A DNA stretch of 18,659 nt from CAZAQS01 sp964486825 (GCA_964486825.1 CAZAQS010000079.1:1-18659); one strand, 5' to 3'. Positions 1 through 6,998 are shown, counted from the stretch's first letter. Notes: a model not told the origin generated them from the sequence alone. A program made the numbers and translations.

Positions 1-1
1 T

Positions 2-160
2 ACCAGACCCACGGCAACCTGGGCCGTGCTCTCGGAATGGGACGATCGCTACCTGGAGCCGGCCCGCCAGCGTGGATTCGAGGTGCAGGTAGAAAGGCTT
101 TCCCTGCCCGCAAGCCAGGTGCTGGTCCTTATCATCACAAAGCCAGCAAAGATTTCTTAA
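2..160 (+). CDS. C-terminal fragment of an unidentified protein
   Basis: An open frame enters from the left edge and runs 52 codons to TAA. The translation is rich in Glu, Arg and Leu and ends in a hydrophobic strand (VLVLIITKP) followed by a few polar residues. The composition and codon use look like real coding sequence rather than spacer. A final beta strand of this sort occurs at the end of many Rossmann-like enzymes such as SAM-dependent methyltransferases, but too little is present to assign a family. The gene start is outside the window. No convincing terminator hairpin follows it. Confidence 0.5.
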   Translation, partial: TRPTATWAVLSEWDDRYLEPARQRGFEVQVERLSLPASQVLVLIITKPAKIS

Positions 161-251
161 CTTCGATTTGCAACCCCCCAAAGTTAAGGCATTTTTTCAG
201 ATCGAACTGCCTGGATCGATATACACTTCATTAACTGACTGCTACCGACGG

Positions 252-280
252 TTGAAGAGGTAAGCATATTGAAGTAAAAT
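252..280 (+). promoter_or_regulatory. Promoter of the PP2C-like phosphatase gene (leaderless type)
   Basis: TTGAAG (252-257) and TAAAAT (275-280) are separated by exactly 17 bases, the ideal sigma-70 spacing. Only six bases separate the -10 box from the ATG at 287, so transcription would start at or next to the A of the start codon. The nearest purine-rich motif (GAAGAGG, around 254-260) is too far upstream to act as a ribosome binding site. The sequence therefore points to a leaderless mRNA; that is an inference from spacing. Confidence 0.6.
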
Positions 281-286
281 TTAACC

Positions 287-994
287 ATGGAAATCCTTGT
301 TGCAGTAGCTAAAGTCGGTAAATATGCTACTTCATACAGTGGGGATACCGTAGAAGTAGTCGAACGCCCGGGAGGGGGAGTATCCGTTGTTTTAGCGGAT
401 GGTCAGAGCTCCGGGGTTGGCGCTAAAACCATCTCCAACCTGGTGGTGCGCAAAGTTATTTCATTATTATCAGAGGGTGTACGCGATGGAGCTGCAGCCA
501 GGGCTGCATCCGATTACCTCTTTACCGAACGTAAAGGTAAGGTATCTGCCACACTCAATATATTATCGGTTGATCTGCAGACCAGTACGCTGGTGATCAC
601 GCGCAACAATCCAGCCCCCGTGCTCCTGGCTCATGGGGAAAAGATTCTCAGCCTGGACGCAGATTGCAACCCGGTAGGAATCTACCGGGATACACGCCCA
701 GTGATTAGCGAAGTACCTTTAGAAACAGGGCTGACGGTGGTGGTATATACGGATGGGTTGGTCCATGCCGGTAGCCGCTCGGGAGAGGTGATGGACGTCT
801 GTACCTGCCTGCAAGCCTCGCTGGAAGAGAACGATCCTCATCCCCAAATCATTGCCAATGCTTTACTAGAGCATGCCATGAAGCTCGATCAAGGCCGGCC
901 GGTGGACGACACCAGCGTAGTTGTTATGAGGACGCGTAGCAACATGGGGGACGACGTCCGCCGCTTAACATTGCGGATACCCTTCGGCGCCTGA
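287..994 (+). CDS. SpoIIE/PP2C-family serine/threonine phosphatase domain protein
   Basis: The 235-residue protein is essentially one PP2C/SpoIIE-type catalytic domain, a metal-dependent phosphatase of the kind that acts on phosphoserine or phosphothreonine of regulatory proteins such as anti-sigma-factor antagonists. Three metal-binding segments are visible: LADGQSSG with Asp38-Gly39, VYTDGLVHAG with Asp156-Gly157, and DDTSVVVM with Asp207-Asp208. There is no GAF, PAS, HAMP or membrane segment, so it is a minimal stand-alone phosphatase, probably cytoplasmic. In-frame TAA just upstream fixes the start at the ATG. Residues 223-235 are encoded by the first copy of a 55-bp tandem repeat, so the natural C-terminus has probably been replaced after the catalytic domain. 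No kinase, STAS or sigma-factor partner is visible nearby, so the substrate cannot be named. Confidence 0.85.
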   Translation: MEILVAVAKVGKYATSYSGDTVEVVERPGGGVSVVLADGQSSGVGAKTISNLVVRKVISLLSEGVRDGAAARAASDYLFTERKGKVSATLNILSVDLQTSTLVITRNNPAPVLLAHGEKILSLDADCNPVGIYRDTRPVISEVPLETGLTVVVYTDGLVHAGSRSGEVMDVCTCLQASLEENDPHPQIIANALLEHAMKLDQGRPVDDTSVVVMRTRSNMGDDVRRLTLRIPFGA

Positions 995-1063
995 GCATTG
1001 CGGCGGATACGTCCGCCGCTTAACATTGCGGATACCCTTCGGCGCCTGAGCATTGCGGCGGAT
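954..1063 (+). repeat. Perfect 55-bp tandem duplication
   Basis: Bases 954-1008 are repeated exactly as 1009-1063. Each unit starts ACGTCCGCCGC and ends GCATTGCGGCGGAT, so it carries an 8-bp inverted repeat near its ends (TCCGCCGC at 957-964, GCGGCGGA at 1000-1007) and could fold as a hairpin. Inside a unit the octamer CATTGCGG occurs twice. The first copy encodes the last residues and the stop codon of the upstream phosphatase gene. The pattern resembles a small palindromic interspersed element that duplicated in place; whether it occurs elsewhere in the genome cannot be seen here. Confidence 0.9.
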
Positions 1064-1304
1064 AACTTTAGATCATTCTAAACCACCATCTTTTCGCATC
1101 TATCGTTCTGTGCCGGCTGAACCAATCTCTGCCTCATTCTCTGATGACTGCTTCACAAAAAGCCGGCTTCTAATGACACGGTTGAGATTGCATCGCGAAG
1201 GGCGCTGTGGAGTTACTCGCAGTGACACTTGCCAGGGGCAGCTTCCCCATAAGTCAGCCTGTGGAAATTATGATGGGAGCGCAGCTACTGTAGCCATATC
1301 GTCT
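995..1304. other. Gene-poor spacer with repeats
   Basis: This 310-base stretch holds the rest of the 55-bp tandem repeat and a degenerate interspersed repeat at 1184-1226. I see no convincing gene. The frame of the downstream P-loop gene stays open back to about 1053, but the translation there has no recognisable motif, starts inside a repeat and passes through the second repeat. I see no clear terminator, and no strong promoter for the P-loop gene. Confidence 0.6.
1184..1226. repeat. Degenerate interspersed repeat (GAGATTGC...CTCGCAGTGAC type)
   Basis: The segment begins GAGATTGCATCGCGAAG and ends ACTCGCAGTGAC. From memory, many environmental bacterial genomes carry scattered non-coding elements of the form GATTGCTTCG...CTCGCAATGAC, and this looks like a decayed copy with a few substitutions and a short internal change. 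Its position in a non-coding, repeat-bearing spacer fits. Confirmation needs other copies from the same genome. Confidence 0.4.
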
Positions 1305-1670
1305 ATGTCCGAGACAACCCAGGATAAGCGGAAGATAGGCATCGTCGGCCCTTGTGCTTGTGGAAAATCAACCCTCCAGCAAGGCCTGGCGAAACACGGC
1401 TACCAGGCAAGACATATCGTACAAGAACATTCCTACGTACCGGGCATGTGGCAGATCATCTCAAAGCCAGATTTGCTCATTTTTCTCGACGTTACTTTCG
1501 AGGAATCAATGCGCCGAAGGGTCATGGATTGGACATCAGACGACTACCTGGAAGAGCAAAAGCGCTTGAGACATGCCCGGGAAAACGCCGACTTCTACCT
1601 GGAGACGGACGGCCTCAACCCACAGGAAGTCCTTCAGCAGGTGCTGGATTTCTTAAAAAAGGCTGGGTGA
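1305..1670 (+). CDS. Small P-loop NTPase, nucleotide-kinase-like, function unknown
   Basis: The 121-residue protein has a complete Walker A motif, GPCACGKST (residues 15-23), directly after a hydrophobic first strand (IGIVG). A second hydrophobic strand LLIFLDV places Asp62 where a Walker B or base-binding Asp would sit. An Arg-rich segment (RRRVMDW, 70-76) and a helical C-terminus follow. This order resembles the core of small nucleoside or nucleotide kinases, but at 121 residues it is much shorter than thymidylate or adenylate kinase and I recognise no substrate motif. The ATG at 1305 is chosen because it immediately precedes the conserved core; no good ribosome binding site is visible. The gene is alone on its strand segment, about 150 bases before secD, so context gives no role. 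Confidence 0.7.
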   Translation: MSETTQDKRKIGIVGPCACGKSTLQQGLAKHGYQARHIVQEHSYVPGMWQIISKPDLLIFLDVTFEESMRRRVMDWTSDDYLEEQKRLRHARENADFYLETDGLNPQEVLQQVLDFLKKAG

Positions 1671-1698
1671 GCATATTCTTAAGGTATTTTAAATCCCT

Positions 1699-1726
1699 TT
1701 CACCAGCCTACATTCAGGAGTATAAT
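1699..1726 (+). promoter_or_regulatory. Probable promoter of secDF
   Basis: A perfect TATAAT box lies at 1721-1726, with TTCACC at 1699-1704 as a partial -35 box 16 bases upstream. Transcription would begin near 1733 and produce a leader of about 90 bases before the secD ATG. The -10 is strong and the -35 is moderate. Confidence 0.5.
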
Positions 1727-1745
1727 CGCTTCGCCCACTGAAATG

Positions 1746-1789
1746 GCTCGCCAACTCCTTAGCGGCGAGCAGGCCAGCCCTTGGCTGGC
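1746..1789 (+). promoter_or_regulatory. Two adjacent hairpins in the secDF leader
   Basis: Two perfect 7-bp stems stand side by side. The first is GCTCGCC (1746-1752) with GGCGAGC (1764-1770) around an 11-base loop; the second is GCCAGCC (1773-1779) with GGCTGGC (1783-1789) around a 3-base loop. They lie between the probable promoter and the secD ribosome binding site (GGAGG, 1804-1808). The loop of the first hairpin contains CTCC, complementary to four bases of that site. No U-tract follows, so neither looks like an ordinary terminator. A regulatory role is inferred from position and structure; I cannot match it to a known riboswitch. Confidence 0.4.
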
Positions 1790-1821
1790 ATTTGTGTGAA
1801 TCTGGAGGCCACAGATCCCTG

Positions 1822-3189
1822 ATGAAACAATATCGTACGTTTATCTTTATTCTCGTCATTGTCGCCGTTGCGGTCTGGCTTGTTCTGCCGAACCACCCCG
1901 GCATCCATTTAGGCGGTATCAACCGTGAAATTTCCACCCGCTTGGGTCTGGATCTGGAGGGCGGGGTTCAGGTGCTCCTGGAAGCCGACTTGCCAGAAGG
2001 CTCGAATATATCCGACGAATCGATGAATACAGCTACCAGTATCGTCGAGAACCGGGTAAACGGCCTGGGCGTTGTCGAAGCGGTAGTCCAACGAGCGGGG
2101 GACCGGTTTATCGTCGTCGAGATCCCGGGCATTCAGGACCCCGAGCAAGCCATCAACACCATCAAAGGGACCGCCCTGCTGGAATTCGTGGACATGTCGA
2201 TGGTCCCTGCCGAAGTGGCTTACTCCATGATTGGCGCCACCATCGAGACCGACTTTGAGAGCACCAATGGCGGCCTTACTGAGCCAACCGATGGCGAGAC
2301 AGAAGCAACGCCCTCTACCGTATACCACACCGTCATGACCGGGGCAGCCATCAAGCAGGTGGGCGTGACGACCGGGGCTTTAGGCACCTATGAAGTCGCC
2401 TTCCAATTGACAGACGAGGGCACCGCCATTTTTAGAGATTACACGACCCAGAACGTAGGCCAAATCCTGGCCATCGTCCTGGATAAAGAGATAATTTCCA
2501 CCCCCAGCATTCAGAACCCCATTACAGAAGGTAGCGGCGTTATCACCGGAAACTTTAGCGCCGAAAGCGCCAACGCTTTAGCCGTCCAACTTCGTTATGG
2601 CTCCCTACCCATCCCCTTGAAAGTATCCCAGACTCGTACGGTTGGGCCGACGCTAGGCCAGGACTCCCTACAGAAAAGCATCCTGGCTGGCTCCGTAGGC
2701 TTGGCCATCGTGATCCTGTTTATGGGCCTGTATTACCGCCTGCCCGGCCTGGTCGCCATCCTCGCCATCCTCACCTATGCCCTGATCACCTTTGCTCTTT
2801 TCAGGTATATCCCGGTCACTCTGACGCTTCCAGGTATAGCCGGCCTGATGTTGAGTACCGGTAGCGCTCTGGATGCGAATATCCTGATCTTCGAGCGCCT
2901 GAAAGAGGAGCTGCGCGCCGGTCGAACCCTGCGCCAGGCCATCGAGCTTGGCTGGCAGCGCGCCTGGCCTTCCATCCGAGATTCGAATATATCCACCATC
3001 ATCACCTGCCTGATCCTGTTCTGGTTCGGTAGCGCATATGGGGCAACCTTCGTGAAGGGATTTTCACTCACCCTGATGATTGGGGTGGGAGTCAGCCTTT
3101 TCACTGCCATCATTGTCACCCGGACGTTCCTCAACCTCACCATGCAGGTCGTCAAACCTACCAACCTGGCCCGCTGGTTTGGGATCTAA
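1822..3189 (+). CDS. secD: Protein translocase subunit SecD
   Basis: SecD with SecF forms an integral membrane complex that uses the proton motive force to help the Sec translocon finish export. The 455-residue protein has an N-terminal membrane segment (about 6-23), then the conserved GLDLEGGVQVLLEAD block starting near residue 42. A long extracytoplasmic P1 domain follows, and about five C-terminal membrane helices (about 285-450) carry the family signature SALDANILIFERLKEE with Asp351. It is shorter than the 600-residue E. coli protein because the P1 region is smaller, as is common outside proteobacteria. The ATG at 1822 is preferred to an in-frame TTG at 1792 because it begins the signal-anchor (MKQYR) and has GGAGG upstream at 1804-1808. 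secF follows after 13 bases with its ribosome binding site against the secD stop, so the two form one operon. A yajC gene is not adjacent. Confidence 0.97.
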   Translation: MKQYRTFIFILVIVAVAVWLVLPNHPGIHLGGINREISTRLGLDLEGGVQVLLEADLPEGSNISDESMNTATSIVENRVNGLGVVEAVVQRAGDRFIVVEIPGIQDPEQAINTIKGTALLEFVDMSMVPAEVAYSMIGATIETDFESTNGGLTEPTDGETEATPSTVYHTVMTGAAIKQVGVTTGALGTYEVAFQLTDEGTAIFRDYTTQNVGQILAIVLDKEIISTPSIQNPITEGSGVITGNFSAESANALAVQLRYGSLPIPLKVSQTRTVGPTLGQDSLQKSILAGSVGLAIVILFMGLYYRLPGLVAILAILTYALITFALFRYIPVTLTLPGIAGLMLSTGSALDANILIFERLKEELRAGRTLRQAIELGWQRAWPSIRDSNISTIITCLILFWFGSAYGATFVKGFSLTLMIGVGVSLFTAIIVTRTFLNLTMQVVKPTNLARWFGI

Positions 3190-3202
3190 GGAGGAACCCG
3201 TC

Positions 3203-4129
3203 ATGCTCAACATCCTCGGAAAACGCTACATCTTTTTTGCAATTTCTTTACTTGTCATCGTGCCTGGGATCATCATCGCGATCATTGGAGGCCTACCCCT
3301 GGCGATCGACTTCACCGGCGGCAGCCTGTTGGAAGTAAGGTTTGAATCCGGACAACTGCCGGCGCCTGCGAGTGTGCACCAGTTGTACGAAGAGTTAGGA
3401 GTCTTGGACGCCCAGGTCCAAACGACCGGCTCCGATACTCTCCTTGTACGCTCCTCCTTTTTAAACGATGATAGCCGCAGCAGCATCGTCGCCAGCATGG
3501 AACAGCGCTTTTCAGACGGAGTGACCGTGCTACGCTTTGATAGCGTAGGCCCGACCATCGGGGCGGAAGTCACCTCCCGGGCTGCCGGTGCGGTGGGTGT
3601 GGCTGCCCTGGCAGTCGTCATCTATATCACCTTTGCATTCCGTGGCATCCCCAACGCCTTCCGTTATGGCGTTTGCGCCATTATCGCTATGCTGCACGAT
3701 GTGGGAGTCGTTATCAGTCTGGGCGTCGTCGGCGGCTACCTGTTCGGTTGGCAGATGGACGCTCTCTTCCTCACGGCGCTATTGACTGTGATAGGTTTCT
3801 CTGTCCAGGATAAGATCGTGGTCTTCGATCGCATCCGTGAGAATTCGAATATCTACCGCAAGCTCAACTTTGAAACGCTGGTCAACCATTCCATCATACA
3901 GACCTTGCAGCGCTCGATCAATACCCAGTTGATGACAGTGGAGTTCATGCTGTTGGCCCTGGCACTGTTCGGCGGAGTAACCCTGCGGGAATTCGCGGTG
4001 ATCTTGCTGGTCGGCCTGTTTAGCGGAACCTACTCATCGATCTTCATCGCTGCTCCCATCCTGGTGCTGTGGCAGAAGCGTGAATGGCGTACCTGGTTCC
4101 ATCGCACCAATCGGGAGGCCGTCGCGTAA
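3203..4129 (+). CDS. secF: Protein translocase subunit SecF
   Basis: The 308-residue partner of SecD has one N-terminal membrane helix, the conserved DFTGGSLLEVRF block starting at Asp36, a short extracytoplasmic domain and five C-terminal helices. The helix-4 signature is GFSVQDKIVVFDRIREN (198-214). The usual family form here is NDTVV, so Gln202 and Lys204 are small departures while Asp203 is kept. The ATG at 3203 is chosen because AAGGAGG (3188-3194) lies 8 bases upstream and the protein then starts just before its first membrane helix; the open frame further upstream only overlaps secD. The position right after secD gives coupled, near-equimolar synthesis. A strong hairpin terminator follows. 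Confidence 0.97.
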   Translation: MLNILGKRYIFFAISLLVIVPGIIIAIIGGLPLAIDFTGGSLLEVRFESGQLPAPASVHQLYEELGVLDAQVQTTGSDTLLVRSSFLNDDSRSSIVASMEQRFSDGVTVLRFDSVGPTIGAEVTSRAAGAVGVAALAVVIYITFAFRGIPNAFRYGVCAIIAMLHDVGVVISLGVVGGYLFGWQMDALFLTALLTVIGFSVQDKIVVFDRIRENSNIYRKLNFETLVNHSIIQTLQRSINTQLMTVEFMLLALALFGGVTLREFAVILLVGLFSGTYSSIFIAAPILVLWQKREWRTWFHRTNREAVA

Positions 4130-4184
4130 GTGAAGCCCGATCCCAGCTTCAAGCTCTGGAACTCAACTCTAGTAAATGAACAAT

Positions 4185-4228
4185 GAAATAGGATGTATGG
4201 ACTGGTTGCAGACCATACATCCTATTTC
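4185..4228. terminator. Bidirectional terminator hairpin between secF and the prepilin peptidase gene
   Basis: A perfect 16-bp inverted repeat, GAAATAGGATGTATGG (4185-4200) with its complement at 4213-4228, encloses a 12-base loop. It lies between two convergent genes, 55 bases after the secF stop and 36 bases from the end of the minus-strand gene. A long U-tract is lacking on either side, but the stem length and convergent placement make termination in both directions the simplest reading. Confidence 0.7.
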
Positions 4229-4264
4229 TGGTTTAAAGGCCAGGGCGATGATTAGCACGCCCTG

Positions 4265-5053
4265 TCATAGATATGGGAATAAGCGCGAGAGAACCGCATC
4301 TTGGAAGAAGATCAGGAGCACAGCTCCGGATACCAGGAAGGGGCCGTATGGGATGGCCATTAGCACTTGATATCTGCGGGAAGCCAGCATAACCAACATA
4401 TACACAAGACTGACCACGCCACCAATCAGGATCGAAAGGAAAAGGGTAGGCAGGATGAGGGGCCATCCCAAGATCAAGCCCAATACCCCACTCAAGTTGA
4501 CATCACCGAAGCCAAGCGCTTCCCCAGCGCCCACCACAATCCCACGCCGTCGAGCAATAAACCGGGAGAACAACGCACCCAGGTAGTAAAAAGCCAGCAT
4601 CAAGCTGAAGCCTACCACCCCACCCAGTACAGTGGCTGTGAAGCCATGCAGCCAGGTGCCAATCCCCAGGCCAATCAGGCTGCCGGCTATACTTACGGGG
4701 TGCAAGATCAGCCGGTATTCCATATCAATTACCACCACGACTCCAAAATAGACCAGCAGCAACAGGCCGGCAGCAAATCCCATGTCATCGGGTGGCGACC
4801 GCCACAACCACACTGCAGCCGCGATGGAAACCAGCTCCACCAGCCAGGTACGAGGGCGGCGTTTGCTGCCGCAATCCGGGCATTCCCGAGGCAGTAGCAG
4901 GTAGTTCGCCAATGGGAACCTGGCTTCGCACACCAGGCAGAATGGATAGGCCGGTCGCCGGCGGTAAGGGAGCACATCTGCCAGATAGTTGATCAAGGCT
5001 CCAGCTGCCCATCCGGCAATAACGATCAAGATAAAAGATAAGAGTGGAAGCAT
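4265..5053 (-). CDS. Type IV prepilin leader peptidase (A24 family aspartic protease)
   Basis: This 262-residue membrane protein has the features of bifunctional prepilin peptidases, which cleave the leader of type IV pilins or pseudopilins and methylate the new N-terminus. The N-terminal cytoplasmic loop carries the zinc site as CxxC...CxxC (Cys39, Cys42, Cys58, Cys61). The two catalytic aspartates are Asp110 in VIDMEYRLI and Asp184 in the GFGDVNL (GxGD) motif. About eight membrane segments are apparent and the family motif IPYGPFL is near the C-terminus. No pilin or pilus assembly gene lies in the window, so it is a solitary gene serving a system encoded elsewhere. It has no Shine-Dalgarno sequence; a TATAAT box six bases before the ATG suggests a leaderless transcript. 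Confidence 0.93.
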   Translation of the reverse strand: MLPLLSFILIVIAGWAAGALINYLADVLPYRRRPAYPFCLVCEARFPLANYLLLPRECPDCGSKRRPRTWLVELVSIAAAVWLWRSPPDDMGFAAGLLLLVYFGVVVVIDMEYRLILHPVSIAGSLIGLGIGTWLHGFTATVLGGVVGFSLMLAFYYLGALFSRFIARRRGIVVGAGEALGFGDVNLSGVLGLILGWPLILPTLFLSILIGGVVSLVYMLVMLASRRYQVLMAIPYGPFLVSGAVLLIFFQDAVLSRLFPYL

Positions 5054-5059
5054 GTTTAA

Positions 5060-5065
5060 ATTATA
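5060..5065 (-). promoter_or_regulatory. -10 box of the prepilin peptidase gene (leaderless type)
   Basis: On the minus strand a perfect TATAAT is followed by six bases (TTAAAC) and then the ATG at 5053-5051. The transcription start would coincide with the start codon. No good -35 box is seen at 16-18 bases upstream, so the call rests on the -10 and its exact placement. Confidence 0.5.
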
Positions 5066-5184
5066 GCAGTAACCCGATCCAACAGCTTGAAAAATGGAGC
5101 AAGTTTTTTACCAGCACGAGTTAGTCCAAAACGGTTACAATTTGGCAGAAGCTCGGGCTTGGATACGATGACAGGAGTGACTAC

Positions 5185-6477
5185 ATGGAAAAATTCATCA
5201 TACACGGCGGAGTCCCTCTCGAAGGAGATGTGACCCCCTCTGGTAATAAAAACGCAGCCCTGCCAATGCTGGCAGCCTGCCTTCTGACCAGTGAGCCCGT
5301 GACCCTGCATAATGTCCCAGAGATCCAGGATGTACAGGCGATGCGAGCCCTTCTCGAAAGCCTGGGGGTGTCCATCGAAACGGTGGGAAACCATACCTGG
5401 CGGATTCAGGCTGCGGAAGTCAGGCCGGCGGACCTGGACCCAGATCTCTGCCGGCGCATCCGGGCCTCGATCCTGTTAGCCGGGCCGATGGTTGCCCGCT
5501 CGGGCGTGTTGAATCTGCCCCCGCCCGGTGGAGACGTGATCGGAAGGCGGCGGGTAGATACGCATATTCTGGCCATCAAATCCCTGGGTGCTCACGCGGA
5601 ATACGACCGCGTCCAGCGCGTATTCCGCTTTCAGGCTGAGAGCTTACAGGGAAACAATATCCTTCTGGATGAGGCCAGCGTGACCGCCACCGAGAACGCC
5701 ATCATGGCTGCAGTGACCGCTCAAGGCAAGACTGTCCTGCGTAATGCCGCCTCAGAGCCGCATATCCAGGAGCTGTGCCACTTCATTAACAAGCTGGGGG
5801 GGCAGATTGAAAATATTGGCTCCAATACCCTGCATATAACAGGTGTGCCACGCTTGCATGGCGGGGAGTTTACCATTGGGCCAGATTACCTGGAAGTGGT
5901 CAGCTTCATTGGTGCAGCCATTGTCACCCACGGCTCCATCCGTATCTGCAACGCCGGGCACCAATACCTGGATATGATCCGCCTGGTGCTACGCCGCCTG
6001 GGTGTAGAATGGGAGATCGATGGGGAGCAACTGGTGGTACCCGCAGATCAGAAGCTGGTCATCGAGCCAGACCTGGGAGACGCCATTCCGGAAATCAGTG
6101 TAATGCCCTGGCCCTCCTTCCCCACCGATTTGATGAGCATCGCCATCGTTATCGCAACTCAATCCGAAGGCAGCGTCCTCTTTCATGATTGGATGTATCC
6201 GAGCCGCATGTTCTTCACCGATAAGCTGGTGGGGATGGGCGCGCATATTGTGCTGTGTGACCCACACCGTTGCATCGTGCAAGGGCCAACCACGCTATAC
6301 GGCGAAAATCTGGAAAGCCCGGACATCCGGGCGGGCATGTCGCTCGTTCTGGCTGCTTTGGCCGCCCAAGGCAAGTCGGTCATCCGCAATGTCGGTCAAG
6401 TCGACCGGGGCTACGAGCGTATAGATGAAAAACTCCGCGCCCTCGGGGCGCGGATTGAGAGAATTCAAGAGCCTTAA
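5185..6477 (+). CDS. murA: UDP-N-acetylglucosamine 1-carboxyvinyltransferase MurA, Asp117 variant
   Basis: MurA transfers enolpyruvate from phosphoenolpyruvate to UDP-GlcNAc, the first committed step of peptidoglycan synthesis, in the cytoplasm. The 430-residue length fits the family. SGNKNAALP (19-27) carries the conserved Lys22-Asn23, FPTDLM carries the expected catalytic-base Asp, and DIRAGMSLVLA carries the substrate-binding Arg near the C-terminus. In the active-site loop, where most bacteria have GGCxIG, this protein reads GGDVIG, so the fosfomycin-reactive Cys is Asp117 (codon 5533-5535). Mycobacterium tuberculosis MurA has the same replacement at the same number and is intrinsically fosfomycin resistant. 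The start has AGGAG (5173-5177) seven bases upstream. The gene is divergent from the prepilin peptidase gene and converges on the thioredoxin gene with 12 bases between stops. Confidence 0.96.
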   Translation: MEKFIIHGGVPLEGDVTPSGNKNAALPMLAACLLTSEPVTLHNVPEIQDVQAMRALLESLGVSIETVGNHTWRIQAAEVRPADLDPDLCRRIRASILLAGPMVARSGVLNLPPPGGDVIGRRRVDTHILAIKSLGAHAEYDRVQRVFRFQAESLQGNNILLDEASVTATENAIMAAVTAQGKTVLRNAASEPHIQELCHFINKLGGQIENIGSNTLHITGVPRLHGGEFTIGPDYLEVVSFIGAAIVTHGSIRICNAGHQYLDMIRLVLRRLGVEWEIDGEQLVVPADQKLVIEPDLGDAIPEISVMPWPSFPTDLMSIAIVIATQSEGSVLFHDWMYPSRMFFTDKLVGMGAHIVLCDPHRCIVQGPTTLYGENLESPDIRAGMSLVLAALAAQGKSVIRNVGQVDRGYERIDEKLRALGARIERIQEP

Positions 6478-6489
6478 AGCCAGTTAAAC

Positions 6490-6837
6490 CTATTCTTTTT
6501 CTGAAAGCACAGCCAGGAATTGGTTGACCAGCTCGCGCAGCATCGGCTCAGGCAGTGCTCCGACCTGGCGGTGCACGATCTTGCCACCCGAAAACAACAG
6601 CATGGTTGGGATGCCTTGCACGCCGTAACGTCCTGCCCAATCTGGGTTCTCATCGGTATTCACCTTGGCGATCAGCATCTTACCGGCCTGTTCTTTCGCC
6701 AGCTTATCCAACGTGGGCGCTACCATCTTACAGGGTCCGCACCAGGGCGCCCAAAAATCGACCACGACGGGAATTTCCGACTGCAGTACTTTGCTTTCAA
6801 ACTCACCGTCTGTAACATGAATAGGTTCTGAGATCAT
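6490..6837 (-). CDS. trxA: Thioredoxin
   Basis: The 115-residue protein is a single complete thioredoxin fold. The redox site WAPWCGPCK places the reactive cysteines at 33 and 36, and GIPTMLLF supplies the conserved cis-proline. It reduces disulfides in cytoplasmic proteins and is itself reduced by thioredoxin reductase, which is not in the window. The length is typical and there is no signal peptide. GGAGGA lies six bases before the ATG on the minus strand (complement of 6844-6849). It is divergent from scpA and converges on murA; I see no strong hairpin in the 12-base gap between the two stop codons. Confidence 0.97.
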   Translation of the reverse strand: MISEPIHVTDGEFESKVLQSEIPVVVDFWAPWCGPCKMVAPTLDKLAKEQAGKMLIAKVNTDENPDWAGRYGVQGIPTMLLFSGGKIVHRQVGALPEPMLRELVNQFLAVLSEKE

Positions 6838-6985
6838 ATATCTTCCTCCAAGGCTCTAATTTTAGTATTTTTTAATTTATAAGGGTTATCGGCAGGCATC
6901 TCTTTAGATGGAGCGTGAGACCTTTGCCACCGGAAAATTCTAAACAAGCCACCCAAGTATAGCATGAGCGCCTGGTATTGTCAGG

Positions 6986-6991
6986 TATAAT
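6986..6991 (+). promoter_or_regulatory. -10 box of scpA (leaderless type)
   Basis: TATAAT is followed by seven bases and then the ATG at 6999, so the message would start at or within a base or two of the start codon. A weak -35 candidate, ATGAGC (6964-6969), lies 16 bases upstream. No Shine-Dalgarno sequence is possible in a transcript this short. Confidence 0.55.
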
Positions 6992-6998
6992 TTGGACA

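Noticed and set aside
161..286. A small RNA or terminator after the left-edge gene
   Set aside because: There is a short T-run near 191-196 but no convincing stem before it.
1053..1304. Extension of the P-loop gene upstream to about 1053 (205-residue product)
   Set aside because: The extra 84 residues carry no motif, start within the tandem repeat and pass through the second repeat. The conserved core begins just after the ATG at 1305.
4367..4897. 176-codon plus-strand open frame opposite the prepilin peptidase gene
   Set aside because: Its composition is extreme in Gln, His and Pro, it has no domain, and it lies wholly antisense to a clear A24 peptidase gene.
5136..5141. TACAAT as the -10 box of murA
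   Set aside because: No acceptable -35 box is found 16-18 bases upstream, so I did not call a promoter, although one must exist in this divergent spacer.
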